A stretch of 38,535 nucleotides of DNA. It comes from a bacterium (GTDB lineage: Bacteria > Bacillota > Clostridia > Lachnospirales > Lachnospiraceae). How positions within the stretch are numbered: the stretch's first letter is position 1; every line of letters starts with the position of its first letter. Of this stretch, positions 24,284 to 33,861 are shown piece after piece. The DNA is taken from NCBI GenBank assembly GCA_030539165.1, contig JAUNSO010000027.1, forward strand, positions 1-38,535, given 5' to 3'. The position numbers were made by a program, and so were the translations under genes. Below the pieces are notes generated by a model. It saw only the letters and a program-made list of their open reading frames with translations. It made no database searches and had not been told where the DNA came from.

Positions 24284-25846
24284 TTATAATCCATTATAGT
24301 TTTTCGCTGCATCAAAGTCCTGATTCAGCTGATCTGACGGTGCCGGAGTCAGCAGTGATACGACAAGGATCACGATACAGGAAATGATGAATGCCGGAAG
24401 CAGTTCATAGATGCCCCATACTCCACCCATAGGCTTCAGGCAAAGCTTCCAGACAAATACCATAATACCGCCGGACAGCATACCTGCAATGGCACCTGTA
24501 CGGTTGATTCTCTTCCAGAATAATGAGAACAGAAGCACCGGACCAAATGTAGCTCCAAAGCCTGCCCATGCAAAGGATACGATCTTGAAGATAACGCTGT
24601 TCTCATCCATGGCGATCAGTACACCGATGATACAGATCACTACCAGTGTCAGCTTGGACATATTCATAACCTGCTTGTCCGTAGCATCCTTCTTGGCGAT
24701 TCCCTGATAGATATTCTTGGATAATGCTGATGCTGCAATCAGCAGATAAGAATCAGAAGAACTGATCGTAGCTGCCAGAATACCTGCCATAATCACACCT
24801 GCCAGAAGCGGCGGTAATAAGCTGGTTCCCAATACAATAAATACATTTTCTGCATCACTTGCTGTCTGCAGAGCTGTCGGATAGAGTGCACGGCCGACAA
24901 TACCGATAAACACGCCTGCTGCCAGAGAAATCGTAACCCAGATGATTGCGATTCTGCGTGATTTTTTTAATTCTCCGGGTTTTCTGATCGCCATGAATCG
25001 CAGTAATACCTGCGGCATACCAAAATATCCAAGTCCCCATGCCATCGTAGATAATACAGTTAAGAAGCCATATGTACCTGCTGCTCCGAACAGAGGCTGG
25101 TTCCCGTTTACCTGCTGTACTCCGTCTACGACCTCAGGAGATGCGATCCCGAAGAACTCCAGATAGCCAGGGATGCTTTTTGCATTTTCAATGACAACAT
25201 CAAGTCCGCCTGCTGCACTGACACCGCAGATCAGAACCGTACACAGGGCAAGGATCATGACAATGGCCTGCATAAAGTCAGATGCACTCTCCGCAAGGAA
25301 GCCGCCGAGATATGTATAAATCAATACAAAAACAGCACCTGCGATCATCATATAGATATATTTCACACCAAACAATGTGCTGAACAGCTTTCCGCATGTG
25401 ACAAAACAGCTGGATGCATAAACTGTAAAGAATACCAGAATAAAGATAGATGCGATCAACATCAGGACTTTTTTATTCTCTCTGAAACGATTGCTGAAAA
25501 AGTCCGGCAGTGTAATGGCATTATCTGCCACAACAGAATATCCTCTCAATCTCTTCGCTACGATCAGCCAGTTCAGATAAGTACCGATTGCAAGACCGAA
25601 TGCTGTCCAGAAAGCATCTGCCAGTCCGCACCAGTAAGCAACTCCCGGCAGTCCCATCAGCAGCCATCCGCTCATGTCAGATGCCTCTGCGCTGAACGCC
25701 GCTACCCACGGTCCCAGTGAACGTCCGCCAAGGAAAAACTCCTCACTGTTCTGATTGGAACGTTTCATAAAAAAGAGACCGATTCCAATGACGATCACCA
25801 TATAACAAAGCATGGCAATCAAAACCTGTACTGTATCAAAATTCAT
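24284..25846 (-). CDS. putP: Sodium/proline symporter PutP
   Basis: The protein (about 520 residues) is a solute:sodium symporter with about 13 transmembrane helices. Signature segments are EEFFLGGRSLGPWVAAFSAEASDMSGWLLMG (spread over helices 1-2), DFFSNRFRENKKV, LGGFLAESASDFMQA and GVIMAGILAATISSSDSYLLIAASALSKNIY, which carry Na+ and proline binding residues. It imports proline as nutrient or osmoprotectant. The start is ATG 25846, with GAGGAGGAA just upstream; the in-frame ATG at 25870 is less likely. The gene is monocistronic, having its own promoter and terminator. Confidence 0.95.
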   Translation of the reverse strand: MNFDTVQVLIAMLCYMVIVIGIGLFFMKRSNQNSEEFFLGGRSLGPWVAAFSAEASDMSGWLLMGLPGVAYWCGLADAFWTAFGLAIGTYLNWLIVAKRLRGYSVVADNAITLPDFFSNRFRENKKVLMLIASIFILVFFTVYASSCFVTCGKLFSTLFGVKYIYMMIAGAVFVLIYTYLGGFLAESASDFMQAIVMILALCTVLICGVSAAGGLDVVIENAKSIPGYLEFFGIASPEVVDGVQQVNGNQPLFGAAGTYGFLTVLSTMAWGLGYFGMPQVLLRFMAIRKPGELKKSRRIAIIWVTISLAAGVFIGIVGRALYPTALQTASDAENVFIVLGTSLLPPLLAGVIMAGILAATISSSDSYLLIAASALSKNIYQGIAKKDATDKQVMNMSKLTLVVICIIGVLIAMDENSVIFKIVSFAWAGFGATFGPVLLFSLFWKRINRTGAIAGMLSGGIMVFVWKLCLKPMGGVWGIYELLPAFIISCIVILVVSLLTPAPSDQLNQDFDAAKNYNGL

Positions 25847-25881
25847 TTCTAGTTTCCTCCTCAAAGTCACAAATTAGCACT

Positions 25882-25910
25882 ATTATAACAGAATCAACGC
25901 TGATATGCAA
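25882..25910 (-). promoter_or_regulatory. Predicted sigma-A promoter of putP
   Basis: A perfect -10 box TATAAT (25887-25882, minus strand) lies 17 bp from TTGCAT (25910-25905), 36 bp before the putP ATG. Confidence 0.65.
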
Positions 25911-25941
25911 TTTCTACCGTGCAAAAAAATAAGAGAAAACA

Positions 25942-25975
25942 GAGAAGTGAAGCGTTATTCGACGCTCCACTTCTC
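25942..25975 (-). terminator. Terminator of the sugar ABC transporter operon
   Basis: Fourteen-base arms 25942-25955 and 25962-25975 pair with one G-U around a 6-nt loop. On the minus strand the stem is followed by TGTTTTCTCTTATTTTTTT. It lies about 50 bp beyond the last permease stop (26027). Confidence 0.75.
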
Positions 25976-26026
25976 CAAAACCACGATACAATCATTCATT
26001 TAACCACCAAAGTGGCGGCTGTCTGA

Positions 26027-27043
26027 TTAGTTTGCTCTCTTCTTACGCGCCATAACCACACTCTGTACTACAAGGAACAGGCAGAGCATGGCAGCGATTG
26101 TGATACCGGTCCACCATGCCTGATCGAGTCCGGCAGAGGATACGATATTCTGGATCGTGCTGAGTGACAGCACTCCGAAAAATGTACCTATGATATTTCC
26201 CACACCACCTGTCAGCATCGTACCGCCTATGATGGAGGATGCAATTGCATTCATTTCTGCTCCGCTCGCATGTGATGCAGAGCCGGATCCGACGTGCATA
26301 AAGTAGACAAATCCACCTATGCCTGCCAGTATTCCGCAGAGCAGATAGGATAGAAATTTTGTTCTTTTTACGTTGATACCCAGCATCAATGCACTTTGAT
26401 TGTTACCACCGACTGCATAGAAGCCACGACCGAGCTTTGTCCATCTGAGAACACAGAACAGTATGATGACAACTAAAACAGCAACAAGCACACCGATCTC
26501 AACATAAGCATTTACATACTTGCCCAGCTTATTGATAGAGCCGAGACCCGGTATGATGATACGTGTCTCCTTCAGAGCTACAAATGCCTGATTCTCTACG
26601 TTGAACGGGTTTGTATTGACAATCGTCGTCATACCACGTGCAAAGAACATACCGGCCAGTGTGACAATAAACGGTTGTATATCCAGATAAGCGATCAAAA
26701 ATCCCTGTACCAGTCCGAATGCTACTCCGATTGCCAGAGCGATCAGCATCGCTGTGAACGGATTGCCATTATGGTAATCCAGATAGACTGCACAGCACAT
26801 ACTGACCAGTGCCGTCACACCGCCGACCGAAATGTCGATTCCGCCTGTAATCATGACAAGACTCATACCACAGGACAGGATGATCAGTGCTGCATTGGCA
26901 TTTAAAATATTAAAGAAGGTCTGAGGTTTCAAAAATCCTTTTCCCTGAATCAGGATGGCACCGATATACATCACAAAGAAAACAACAATTGTGATCGTCA
27001 GCAACAGATTGGTATCTGTAATGTTTCTTGTTTTCTTCGACAT
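26027..27043 (-). CDS. yjfF: Sugar ABC transporter permease (YjfF-like)
   Basis: The 338-residue protein belongs to the ribose/galactose-type permease family (BPD_transp_2) with about eight to ten transmembrane helices. Signatures are MVMITGGIDISVGGVTALVSM (written here without its first residues: SLVMITGGIDISVGG), FIVTLAGMFFARG and AIASSIIGGTMLTGG, the latter forming the coupling loop. It is the second of two permeases and matches YjfF of the galactofuranose importer by position and sequence. AAAGGAGG precedes ATG 27043, which starts one base after the stop of the other permease. The sugar is inferred. Confidence 0.85.
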   Translation of the reverse strand: MSKKTRNITDTNLLLTITIVVFFVMYIGAILIQGKGFLKPQTFFNILNANAALIILSCGMSLVMITGGIDISVGGVTALVSMCCAVYLDYHNGNPFTAMLIALAIGVAFGLVQGFLIAYLDIQPFIVTLAGMFFARGMTTIVNTNPFNVENQAFVALKETRIIIPGLGSINKLGKYVNAYVEIGVLVAVLVVIILFCVLRWTKLGRGFYAVGGNNQSALMLGINVKRTKFLSYLLCGILAGIGGFVYFMHVGSGSASHASGAEMNAIASSIIGGTMLTGGVGNIIGTFFGVLSLSTIQNIVSSAGLDQAWWTGITIAAMLCLFLVVQSVVMARKKRAN

Positions 27044-27044
27044 A

Positions 27045-28145
27045 TTATGCAGCCTCCTTTACACGTACTTTTAACTTTAATTTCTTCCAGAAATCTGATA
27101 TGCCGTTTCTGACAACCGGTGCACTGATGACTACGAGGAAGATAACCACTACTGCCTTATAAGCTGAGAGTGCATCTGAGGATACATTCATCTTATAGAG
27201 AGTCGTCGTCAGGAACTGAATAACATATGCTCCCAGTATAGAGGCTGTCATATTGAACTTACCGCCATTCAGAGGATTTCCTCCGAGTGCAACCGCCAGA
27301 ATCGCATCCATCTCTATATCCTTGGCTATAACAGAATAATTAATGGAAGACAGACGGCTGACCTTGATCAATGCAGCCACTGCGACGCACAGACCAAGAA
27401 TCACAAATGTCAGGAACTTGATAAAGGCAGGATTCAGACCATTCAGTCTGGAGGAATTCTCATTGATACCGACTGCCTGTGTATACAGTCCCAGATTTGT
27501 AAAGCGTAAAACGAGCGTCATCACGAGCACACATGCAAGTGCAATGAAAAACGGTGTCGGAATCGGAATGCCCGGAATGAAACCTCCAAAATAGCTAAAG
27601 GATGGCTCACTGATGATCGGAAGTTCATTGTTGTTGATCCATGCTGCGATAGAACGTCCTGCGGTAAACAGTATCAGAGTCGCTACCATCGGCTGGATCT
27701 TGAAATATGCAACCAGTGTCCCGTTAAATGCTCCGAACAGCATCGCTACTACACAGCTGACCAGAAATGCTACGATGATCGGTGCCTGCAGTGTCTCCGG
27801 TCTGGAGTTTGTGCCACAAAGGACTCTCAGAACCACACTTCCACTGATGGCAATGGCTGCGCCTACGCTGATGTCCTGTCCGCCGGATGCCGCTGTGACC
27901 AGTGTCATACCGATAGCAAGGATTGCAAGCTCAGAGCCATAATCCAGAATCGTCATCAGATAACCGGATAATACAGGATCTCCTGCACTGTTGAAGCCAT
28001 ATGTGATTTTATAAAATGATGGGTCGGCGATCAGATTGAAGATTGCTAACAGCAATAATGCTGCAATCGGGATAAATATCTGCCGTCCAAATAATTTTCC
28101 AAAATAATCGGATACTTTTGTTTTTCCTGTTTTTTGTGCCTGCAT
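27045..28145 (-). CDS. ytfT: Sugar ABC transporter permease (YtfT-like)
   Basis: The 366-residue membrane protein is the partner permease, again of the BPD_transp_2 family. Motifs include AIGMTLVTAASGGQDISVG, FKIQPMVATLILFTAGRSI and DAILAVALGGNPLNGGKF, which precedes the coupling loop. The two permeases should form a heterodimer in the membrane. Its ATG (28145-28143) shares one base with the stop of the ATPase gene (TAATG), showing tight translational coupling. A basic C-terminal tail (KLKLKVRVKEAA) faces the cytoplasm. Confidence 0.85.
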   Translation of the reverse strand: MQAQKTGKTKVSDYFGKLFGRQIFIPIAALLLLAIFNLIADPSFYKITYGFNSAGDPVLSGYLMTILDYGSELAILAIGMTLVTAASGGQDISVGAAIAISGSVVLRVLCGTNSRPETLQAPIIVAFLVSCVVAMLFGAFNGTLVAYFKIQPMVATLILFTAGRSIAAWINNNELPIISEPSFSYFGGFIPGIPIPTPFFIALACVLVMTLVLRFTNLGLYTQAVGINENSSRLNGLNPAFIKFLTFVILGLCVAVAALIKVSRLSSINYSVIAKDIEMDAILAVALGGNPLNGGKFNMTASILGAYVIQFLTTTLYKMNVSSDALSAYKAVVVIFLVVISAPVVRNGISDFWKKLKLKVRVKEAA

Positions 28146-29662
28146 TATGCTTTCTCACCTCCGGCTATGGTACTCATGATCATGTTCTGGGTCAGTTCTT
28201 CGCCAGAAAGTTCTCCTACGACCTTACGGTCTCTCATAACGATCAGTCTGGAGCAGGTACGCAGCATTTCATCTGTTTCAGATGAGATAAATGTAATACT
28301 CATACCCTCTGATGCCAGCTTTAATACCAGCTTCTGTATATCAACCTTTGTTCCGACATCTATACCACGTGTCGGCTCATCCAGAATCAGATATTCAGGA
28401 TGTGTCAGCAGCCAGCGAGCCAGGATAACCTTCTGCTGGTTACCTCCTGATAATGATTTGATTGGAGTATCCGCTGATGCTGTCTTAATACCCAGCAGCT
28501 TGATATATTCATCTGCAAACTGATTGGCTTCCGCCTTTGTAAAGGGTTTGAAAAATCCTTTCATGACCTGTAATGCCAATATGATGTTATCACGTACGGA
28601 AAGATCTCCTACAATACCGTCTCTCTTACGATCCTCCGGCAGATATCCGATGCCGCTCTTCATGGCATCAATCGGCTTTGTGATCTTGACATGGCTGCCA
28701 TTCTTTTTGACTGTACCGCCAAGTACTCTGTCTGCACCGAATATGGCGCGCACACATTCACTACGTCCGGATCCCAAAAGACCGGTAAAGCCATTGACCT
28801 CTCCCTTATGGATATTGAAATTAAATGGTTTGATGCCTGCATTGCTGTATAGCTGCTCTGTTTCAAAAACAGGTACGGATTTATCATCTTTGTTGTAGAC
28901 TCTCTGCTCACCCTGTACATCTGACAGATTATCCAGATCCTTGCCGAGCATCTTGGAAACCAACTGCACACGAGGGAGATCTTTGATCTCATATTCTCCT
29001 ACCAGTTTTCCGTCTCGAAGAACTGTAATCTTGTCACATACCTCGTATACCTGATCCAGGAAGTGTGTTACAAAGATAATGCCGACGCCTCTCTCTTTCA
29101 GATTACGCATCAGCTTGAACAGCTTTTCTACCTCCTGCTCATCCAATGAGGATGTCGGTTCATCCAGAATCAGTACCTTGCAGTCCATATCTACAGCACG
29201 TGCGATTGCTACCATCTGCTGAACAGCGATGGAGCAGCTGGCTAACTGCTGTGTCGGCTGTGCCTGAATATCCAGTGATTCCAGAATCCTGCCTGCGTCT
29301 TCGTTCATCTTTTTCCAGTTCTGATAGATATTTTTGCTGCGTCCTATGTACATATTCTCTGCCACTGACAGATTTGGACATAATGTAATTTCCTGATATA
29401 CGGTACTGATTCCCAGGTTCTGTGCATCCTGAGGAGATCTGATTGCAACTGCCTTGTCGATTCCCCTGAGATAGATCTGGCCTTCATCTTTTCCGTAAAC
29501 ACCAGTCAGCACCTTGATCAGTGTAGATTTACCTGCACCATTTTCACCCATCAGTGCATGAATCTCACTCTCACACAGCGTAAAGTCCACTCCCTGCAGA
29601 GCTAGTACACCTGGAAAGCTCTTGCATATATTCTTCATTTCTAATATGGCTTTGTCTCTCAC
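28145..29662 (-). CDS. ytfR: Sugar ABC transporter ATP-binding protein (YtfR-like)
   Basis: The protein (about 505 residues) carries two fused ABC ATPase domains, as in RbsA/MglA/YtfR. The first has Walker A GENGAGKST and Walker B VLILDEPTSSLD; its signature LASCSIAVQQMVAIAR is degenerate. The second has a divergent P-loop region GLLGSGRSE, signature LSGGNQQKVILARWL and LILDEPTRGIDVGT. This asymmetry is normal for sugar importers of this class. I choose GTG 29662 (VRDKAILEMKNI) because AAGGAGG lies upstream at 11 nt; the longer frame to ATG 29710 would begin within a strong hairpin. It is third-party energiser for the two permeases that follow. Confidence 0.88.
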   Translation of the reverse strand: MRDKAILEMKNICKSFPGVLALQGVDFTLCESEIHALMGENGAGKSTLIKVLTGVYGKDEGQIYLRGIDKAVAIRSPQDAQNLGISTVYQEITLCPNLSVAENMYIGRSKNIYQNWKKMNEDAGRILESLDIQAQPTQQLASCSIAVQQMVAIARAVDMDCKVLILDEPTSSLDEQEVEKLFKLMRNLKERGVGIIFVTHFLDQVYEVCDKITVLRDGKLVGEYEIKDLPRVQLVSKMLGKDLDNLSDVQGEQRVYNKDDKSVPVFETEQLYSNAGIKPFNFNIHKGEVNGFTGLLGSGRSECVRAIFGADRVLGGTVKKNGSHVKITKPIDAMKSGIGYLPEDRKRDGIVGDLSVRDNIILALQVMKGFFKPFTKAEANQFADEYIKLLGIKTASADTPIKSLSGGNQQKVILARWLLTHPEYLILDEPTRGIDVGTKVDIQKLVLKLASEGMSITFISSETDEMLRTCSRLIVMRDRKVVGELSGEELTQNMIMSTIAGGEKA

Positions 29663-29700
29663 GAGTGGGTTCGCCTCCTTCTTTGATTTATGATTAAAAT

Positions 29701-29740
29701 CGCGGCGCAAGTATTCAGATGTTCATTACATTGCGCCGCG
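29701..29740 (-). terminator. Perfect intercistronic stem between binding protein and ATPase genes
   Basis: CGCGGCGCAA (29701-29710) and TTGCGCCGCG (29731-29740) form a perfect 10-bp GC-rich stem with a 20-nt loop, followed on the minus strand by ATTTTAATC. The weak U-tract suggests partial termination or protection of the 3' end of the binding-protein message, raising its level over the downstream subunits. Confidence 0.65.
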
Positions 29741-29780
29741 CTTTTATTACTCTTTCAAATTACCAGAGCTTGATTATGAA

Positions 29781-30758
29781 TTAGATGCCGTAGCTGTCAA
29801 CATCATCCTGTGTGATGGTTGAAGCGTCAAAGCCCTTCTCGTCCATGATAACGGTCTTCTCTGCGATTGTTCCGCCGCTCTCAAGAGTCTTGATGATCTC
29901 ATCGATGTATGATGACTGGAACGGATTGCACTGTCCGTCATAGTTCCAGTTCTGAGCCAGTAATTCTTCCAGTGCCCACTTGTTGCAGTCAAAGCCCATT
30001 ACGATAACGTCTTTGCCTACGCCGTGTGCGATGTTAGCTTTGTCAAGTGCTGCTACAGCGCCCTTAGCCATATCATCGTTCTCTGCATAGATTACGTTGA
30101 AGGAATCGCCTGAATCGATAACTGACTGAACGATCTGCTGAGCCTTCTCTGCATTCCACTCTGCTGTCTGCTGTGTAACAAGCTTCCATCCGTCTGCTGC
30201 AACTGCATCATCAAGAGCGCCTGAACGTCCCTTCTGTGCTGCTGAACCCATAACACCCTGTAAGTGGATGATATTGTACTCTGAAAGTCCCTGTCCCTTT
30301 AACCAGTCAACTGCTGTCTGACCTTCTTTAGCCATATCTGATACGATAGAAGCCTCATAGAGACTAGGATCTGCATCGATAGTACGGTCAAATAAGATGA
30401 CTCTGATACCAGCGTCCTGAGCATCCTTTAATACTGAATCCCAGCCTGCTGTATCTGCTGCTGAAAGGAGAAGGTAATCAACACCATCCTGGATGAACTT
30501 CTGAGCTGCTGTGATCTGCTCGTCGTTCTTCAGGCTGTATGCGAATGATGCTTCGTATCCGTTTGCTTCGCAGAATGTCTCTTTTAAATCTTTATCATTT
30601 GCTGTACGGTAACCAGACTCGTTAGGATCGTTGTTGATGATACCAACCTTGATCATTGCTCCTGCATCTGCTGCAGGTGCTGCTTCTTTAGCGCCGCAAG
30701 CTGTTAATCCGAGTACCATTGTTGCTGCCATAATGACTGCTAAAAATTTCTTTTTCAT
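29781..30758 (-). CDS. ytfQ: Sugar ABC transporter substrate-binding lipoprotein (YtfQ-like)
   Basis: The 325-residue protein has a lipoprotein signal (lipobox LTAC, cysteine at residue 21) and a periplasmic-binding-protein I fold like RbsB. The segments NDPNESGYRTANDKDLKE, AADTAGWDSVLKDAQDAGI, VILFDRTID and YAENDDMAKGAVAALDKA are characteristic of YtfQ, the galactofuranose-binding protein of E. coli; the order binding protein, ATPase, two permeases is the same as ytfQ-ytfR-ytfT-yjfF. AGGAGGG precedes ATG 30758. The actual ligand might be another pentose or hexose. Confidence 0.88.
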   Translation of the reverse strand: MKKKFLAVIMAATMVLGLTACGAKEAAPAADAGAMIKVGIINNDPNESGYRTANDKDLKETFCEANGYEASFAYSLKNDEQITAAQKFIQDGVDYLLLSAADTAGWDSVLKDAQDAGIRVILFDRTIDADPSLYEASIVSDMAKEGQTAVDWLKGQGLSEYNIIHLQGVMGSAAQKGRSGALDDAVAADGWKLVTQQTAEWNAEKAQQIVQSVIDSGDSFNVIYAENDDMAKGAVAALDKANIAHGVGKDVIVMGFDCNKWALEELLAQNWNYDGQCNPFQSSYIDEIIKTLESGGTIAEKTVIMDEKGFDASTITQDDVDSYGI

Positions 30759-30790
30759 AACTCTTATTCCCTCCTAAATATGTTGTCTGT

Positions 30791-30808
30791 CAAAGGACCA
30801 TTCCTTTG
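30791..30808 (-). promoter_or_regulatory. Palindrome in the leader of the sugar ABC operon
   Basis: CAAAGGA and TCCTTTG form a perfect 7-bp inverted repeat with a 4-nt centre, 33 bp before the binding-protein ATG. It could be an operator for a regulator such as the upstream-encoded AraC-type response regulator, or a small mRNA hairpin. AraC-type proteins more often bind direct repeats, so the link is uncertain. Confidence 0.4.
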
Positions 30809-30925
30809 ATGCTGTTATCTTACATCGCATCTCGCAACAAATCCATTCAGATAAATCATTGATTGTTTCATTTTTCTATTTGGATTGAAAAAGAGTTTGT
30901 TTTTCTATGATATCAGTTTATTTTT

Positions 30926-32530
30926 TTATTTGCCCTCACGATACTGTGTCGGAGTCATGCCCTGCGTTTTCTTAAACAGGTACGAAAAATAATGTGGATC
31001 CTTGTATCCTACCTCCGAACAGATCATACTGCTTCTCTTGCCTGTACAGCGCAGCAGTTCCTTCGCCTTATTCATCCTGAAATCTGTCAGGTATTTGATA
31101 AATGTCTGGCCTGTCTGCTGACTAAAAATCATGCTCAGGTGGTTCGGTGAAAAATTCACATGAGAAGCAAGCAGGTTCAAGGACAGATCTTCATCTGCAT
31201 AATTCTCATCTATATACTGCATCACCTCATCCACAATGTCCCCATATCGATTGCTGGCTGACCTTTCCCGCAGATCCAATGCTTTCTCGATAATCCTTGC
31301 GATATATCTCATAGTCCCCTCTGCACTCTGCATCGCTCCGGAAGAGATATCTAATGGCTCGATTTCTTCCTTGGGAAACAGCAGACTCTCGGCGAACTCT
31401 GCAACACAGAAATACGTATCCATCGCGATATACTGTCTGAACATATTGGATTCCAGTGCATTTTTACCGAGACCCTTGAAAAACTCATCCACAAAATATT
31501 TTGTTTCCTCCGGTTCTCCAAGCTTCAGGAAGTCCAGCACCTTGCGTCTGTCCATCTGCTTCGGATCCACACTGCTGATATCGAAGTCCTTTTCTTCCGG
31601 TGTACTGCCCTGCTCCAGTTCTGCACTATTGATGACCAGACTCTCTCTGACCAGATAACGATGTGCAAATGCATGACTGGCCTTTTCAAAGGATACCGGC
31701 AGCTCTGTCAGACGGTTTACCGGCATTCCGATTCCACCGAAGTAGCGGACATGTGTATATGGTATCAGGATATCCTTCATCCTGTTCAGATAATCATTTT
31801 GTATCTGCTCCAGTTCCTCTGCCGAGTCAGCCTTGAACAGCAGCGCTTTTCCCTCCAGATTCCTGTCAAACATCAAAATATGTGTTTCATCATTGATTTC
31901 ACCTAGCTTCTGCTCTATCTCGATCAGACTGTTGGAGTATTCCTCCTGCGCGTGATTCATCGACTGTGTCATGATCAGGACGATATTATAGTACATAGAA
32001 GTGAGGTCAATACTCAGTCTGTCTGCCAGATCCAGCAGTTCCGGTACTGTTTTGGAGCCGATAACCAGATACTGAAACAGATTCTTTCGTTCCTGCAGGA
32101 AATTCTCCTGCATTTCCTTTTGATACTGTTCACTGATTTCCCGTTCTCTGCGCTTTTCTTCTATTTTATCCGCAAGTGCTTCGACTTCCTCAAGGAGTTC
32201 ATTGCCGCTGATCGGCTTGGTCAGATATTCTGCCACACCGATCTTGATTCCCTCTTTGGCATACTTGAAATCCTCATAGCCTGACAAAATAATGATCTCC
32301 ATCCACGGAAATTCCTTTTTGATCAGTCTGCTCAGCTCCAGACCATCCATAAACGGCATCTTGATATCTGTGATCACGATATCGGGTTTCAGCTTTTGGA
32401 TCATCGGCAGTGCCAGCTCTCCGTCGCTTGCCTCGCCGCAGAAATCGTAGCCGTGTGCACTCCAGTCTATATTCTTCTTGATGCCTTCTCTGACAACAAA
32501 TTCATCTTCTACTAAAAAAATCTTTAACAT
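30926..32530 (-). CDS. Response regulator with AraC-type DNA-binding domain (YesN family)
   Basis: The 534-residue protein has a receiver domain (residues 1-120) with acidic pocket Glu8-Asp9 and phosphoacceptor Asp55 in VITDIKMPFMDG, plus the conserved lysine in YLTKPI. A middle part of about 300 residues includes a coiled coil (KIEEKRREREISEQYQKE). The C-terminal 100 residues form a double helix-turn-helix AraC domain (LSLNLLASHVNFSPNHLSMIF, then GYKDPHYFSYLFKKTQGMTP in part). YesN-type regulators control nearby sugar uptake genes after phosphorylation by a YesM-type kinase. It sits directly upstream of the sugar ABC operon, but no kinase gene is present on either side in this window. Confidence 0.92.
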   Translation of the reverse strand: MLKIFLVEDEFVVREGIKKNIDWSAHGYDFCGEASDGELALPMIQKLKPDIVITDIKMPFMDGLELSRLIKKEFPWMEIIILSGYEDFKYAKEGIKIGVAEYLTKPISGNELLEEVEALADKIEEKRREREISEQYQKEMQENFLQERKNLFQYLVIGSKTVPELLDLADRLSIDLTSMYYNIVLIMTQSMNHAQEEYSNSLIEIEQKLGEINDETHILMFDRNLEGKALLFKADSAEELEQIQNDYLNRMKDILIPYTHVRYFGGIGMPVNRLTELPVSFEKASHAFAHRYLVRESLVINSAELEQGSTPEEKDFDISSVDPKQMDRRKVLDFLKLGEPEETKYFVDEFFKGLGKNALESNMFRQYIAMDTYFCVAEFAESLLFPKEEIEPLDISSGAMQSAEGTMRYIARIIEKALDLRERSASNRYGDIVDEVMQYIDENYADEDLSLNLLASHVNFSPNHLSMIFSQQTGQTFIKYLTDFRMNKAKELLRCTGKRSSMICSEVGYKDPHYFSYLFKKTQGMTPTQYREGK

Positions 32531-32563
32531 ATCTGTTTCCTGTCCTTCTTTGTACTCTTTTGA

Positions 32564-33787
32564 TTATACGTCTGCTATCACTTCGCGGATCAGTCTGACT
32601 GCTGTGTCCAGTCCGTGCTCCTGCTCCATTTGACTGGAAAGTGTTTTCACTTTTTCTAAGATAGTATCGTAATTTCCTGATAAATATTCTATTCTGTCAA
32701 TCAGTTTTTCTTCACTGAGTTCGCTTGCTTTGAGTGGTTCTGTCGTGACACCCAGCTTCTTCAATCGTTCTGCCACGCCAAACTGATCCAGTGCATGCGG
32801 TATTATAATAGAAGGAACTCCATACAGCATTGCAGATGCTGATGTTCCAAAACCGCCGTGATGGATGACACAGCAGCCCTGCCTGAACAGGTAGCTGTGC
32901 GGCACGGAACCGACTGCAATCATGCTGTCCGGCAAAGTATAGTTCATCAGTGTCTTTCGAAAGCCTTGTATGATGGCTCGCTTCCCTGTCTTTTCAAATG
33001 CTTTCAGAAAAAGCTCCAGCTTATCCTTTTCCTCTGCAGCCTCAAAGGACATCGCACCCAGTGCCAGTATCATTGGTTTGTCTCCCTGCTCCAGAAATGC
33101 TTTCAACTCCGGATCCGGCTCATATGCAGCTGTGCCCTCATCGTACCAGTAGCCTGTCATATGATGCTGCGGTGCCCAGTACGAGCTCGGTTCGATGACA
33201 TAGCGGCTGATTGGAATCAGATTCAGCTGCTGTGACATCATCTGATCCATTGATTTGATCTTTGACAGCCCATAGCCTTCACGAAGCTTGTTATATGGTT
33301 TGACGATCATCGGATTGATGGCTGCATTGAACAGTCTGCCAAACAGTCTCTGTCCGACCGTCTGTGGTTTTCCTTCCTCCGGTATCGTTTCGGTCTGCAG
33401 CGTCACATCGACAGTTGGTATCTGCAGTGCCTCTGCTTCTGCTGCCCCGATGTGGCTGTGTGAGACGATGACAAGATCTTTTCCCTGACAGCATTGATAA
33501 ATTTCTGCCGATGACTGCTCTACGATACGAAACACAAATTTCATCGTCTTCAGCATGGCTTGCATGGCATTTTTTTCTTTGCCTCGTATCACCGCCGCCT
33601 CCAGCTCGATATCTATATCCGGTCCAATCGGTGTAAATGTAACCCCAGCTTCCGTCACAAGTGAACTCCAGCATGGATGTGTTCCGAGTGTCACCTCATA
33701 TCCTGCCTTCTGTAATGCCTGTGAGAGAAATATGTAGGGCTGCACATCTCCACGTGTTCCCATTGTAAACAGGATCATTTTCTTCAT
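32564..33787 (-). CDS. GT1/GT28-type glycosyltransferase (UDP-glycosyltransferase-like)
   Basis: The product (about 407 residues) has the N-terminal motif FTMGTRGDVQPYIFLSQAL of the sterol/macrolide glycosyltransferase group and a C-terminal nucleotide-sugar binding motif GSVPHSYLF followed by VIHHGGFGTSASAMLYGVP and HALDQFGVAERL. It should transfer a sugar from UDP-sugar to a lipid or small-molecule acceptor in the cytoplasm. I place the start at ATG 33787 (MKKMILFTMG), with GGAGAG 7 nt upstream; the ATG at 33790 is equally possible, and the frame extends to 33859 without a binding site. It follows a lipase-like gene, hinting at glycolipid metabolism. Confidence 0.88.
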   Translation of the reverse strand: MKKMILFTMGTRGDVQPYIFLSQALQKAGYEVTLGTHPCWSSLVTEAGVTFTPIGPDIDIELEAAVIRGKEKNAMQAMLKTMKFVFRIVEQSSAEIYQCCQGKDLVIVSHSHIGAAEAEALQIPTVDVTLQTETIPEEGKPQTVGQRLFGRLFNAAINPMIVKPYNKLREGYGLSKIKSMDQMMSQQLNLIPISRYVIEPSSYWAPQHHMTGYWYDEGTAAYEPDPELKAFLEQGDKPMILALGAMSFEAAEEKDKLELFLKAFEKTGKRAIIQGFRKTLMNYTLPDSMIAVGSVPHSYLFRQGCCVIHHGGFGTSASAMLYGVPSIIIPHALDQFGVAERLKKLGVTTEPLKASELSEEKLIDRIEYLSGNYDTILEKVKTLSSQMEQEHGLDTAVRLIREVIADV

Positions 33788-33861
33788 CATGATACTCTCC
33801 GTCTTTTTCTTTGTGTCTGGTAATCTATTCCAAAATACATTTACATAATTAATTAACATAA

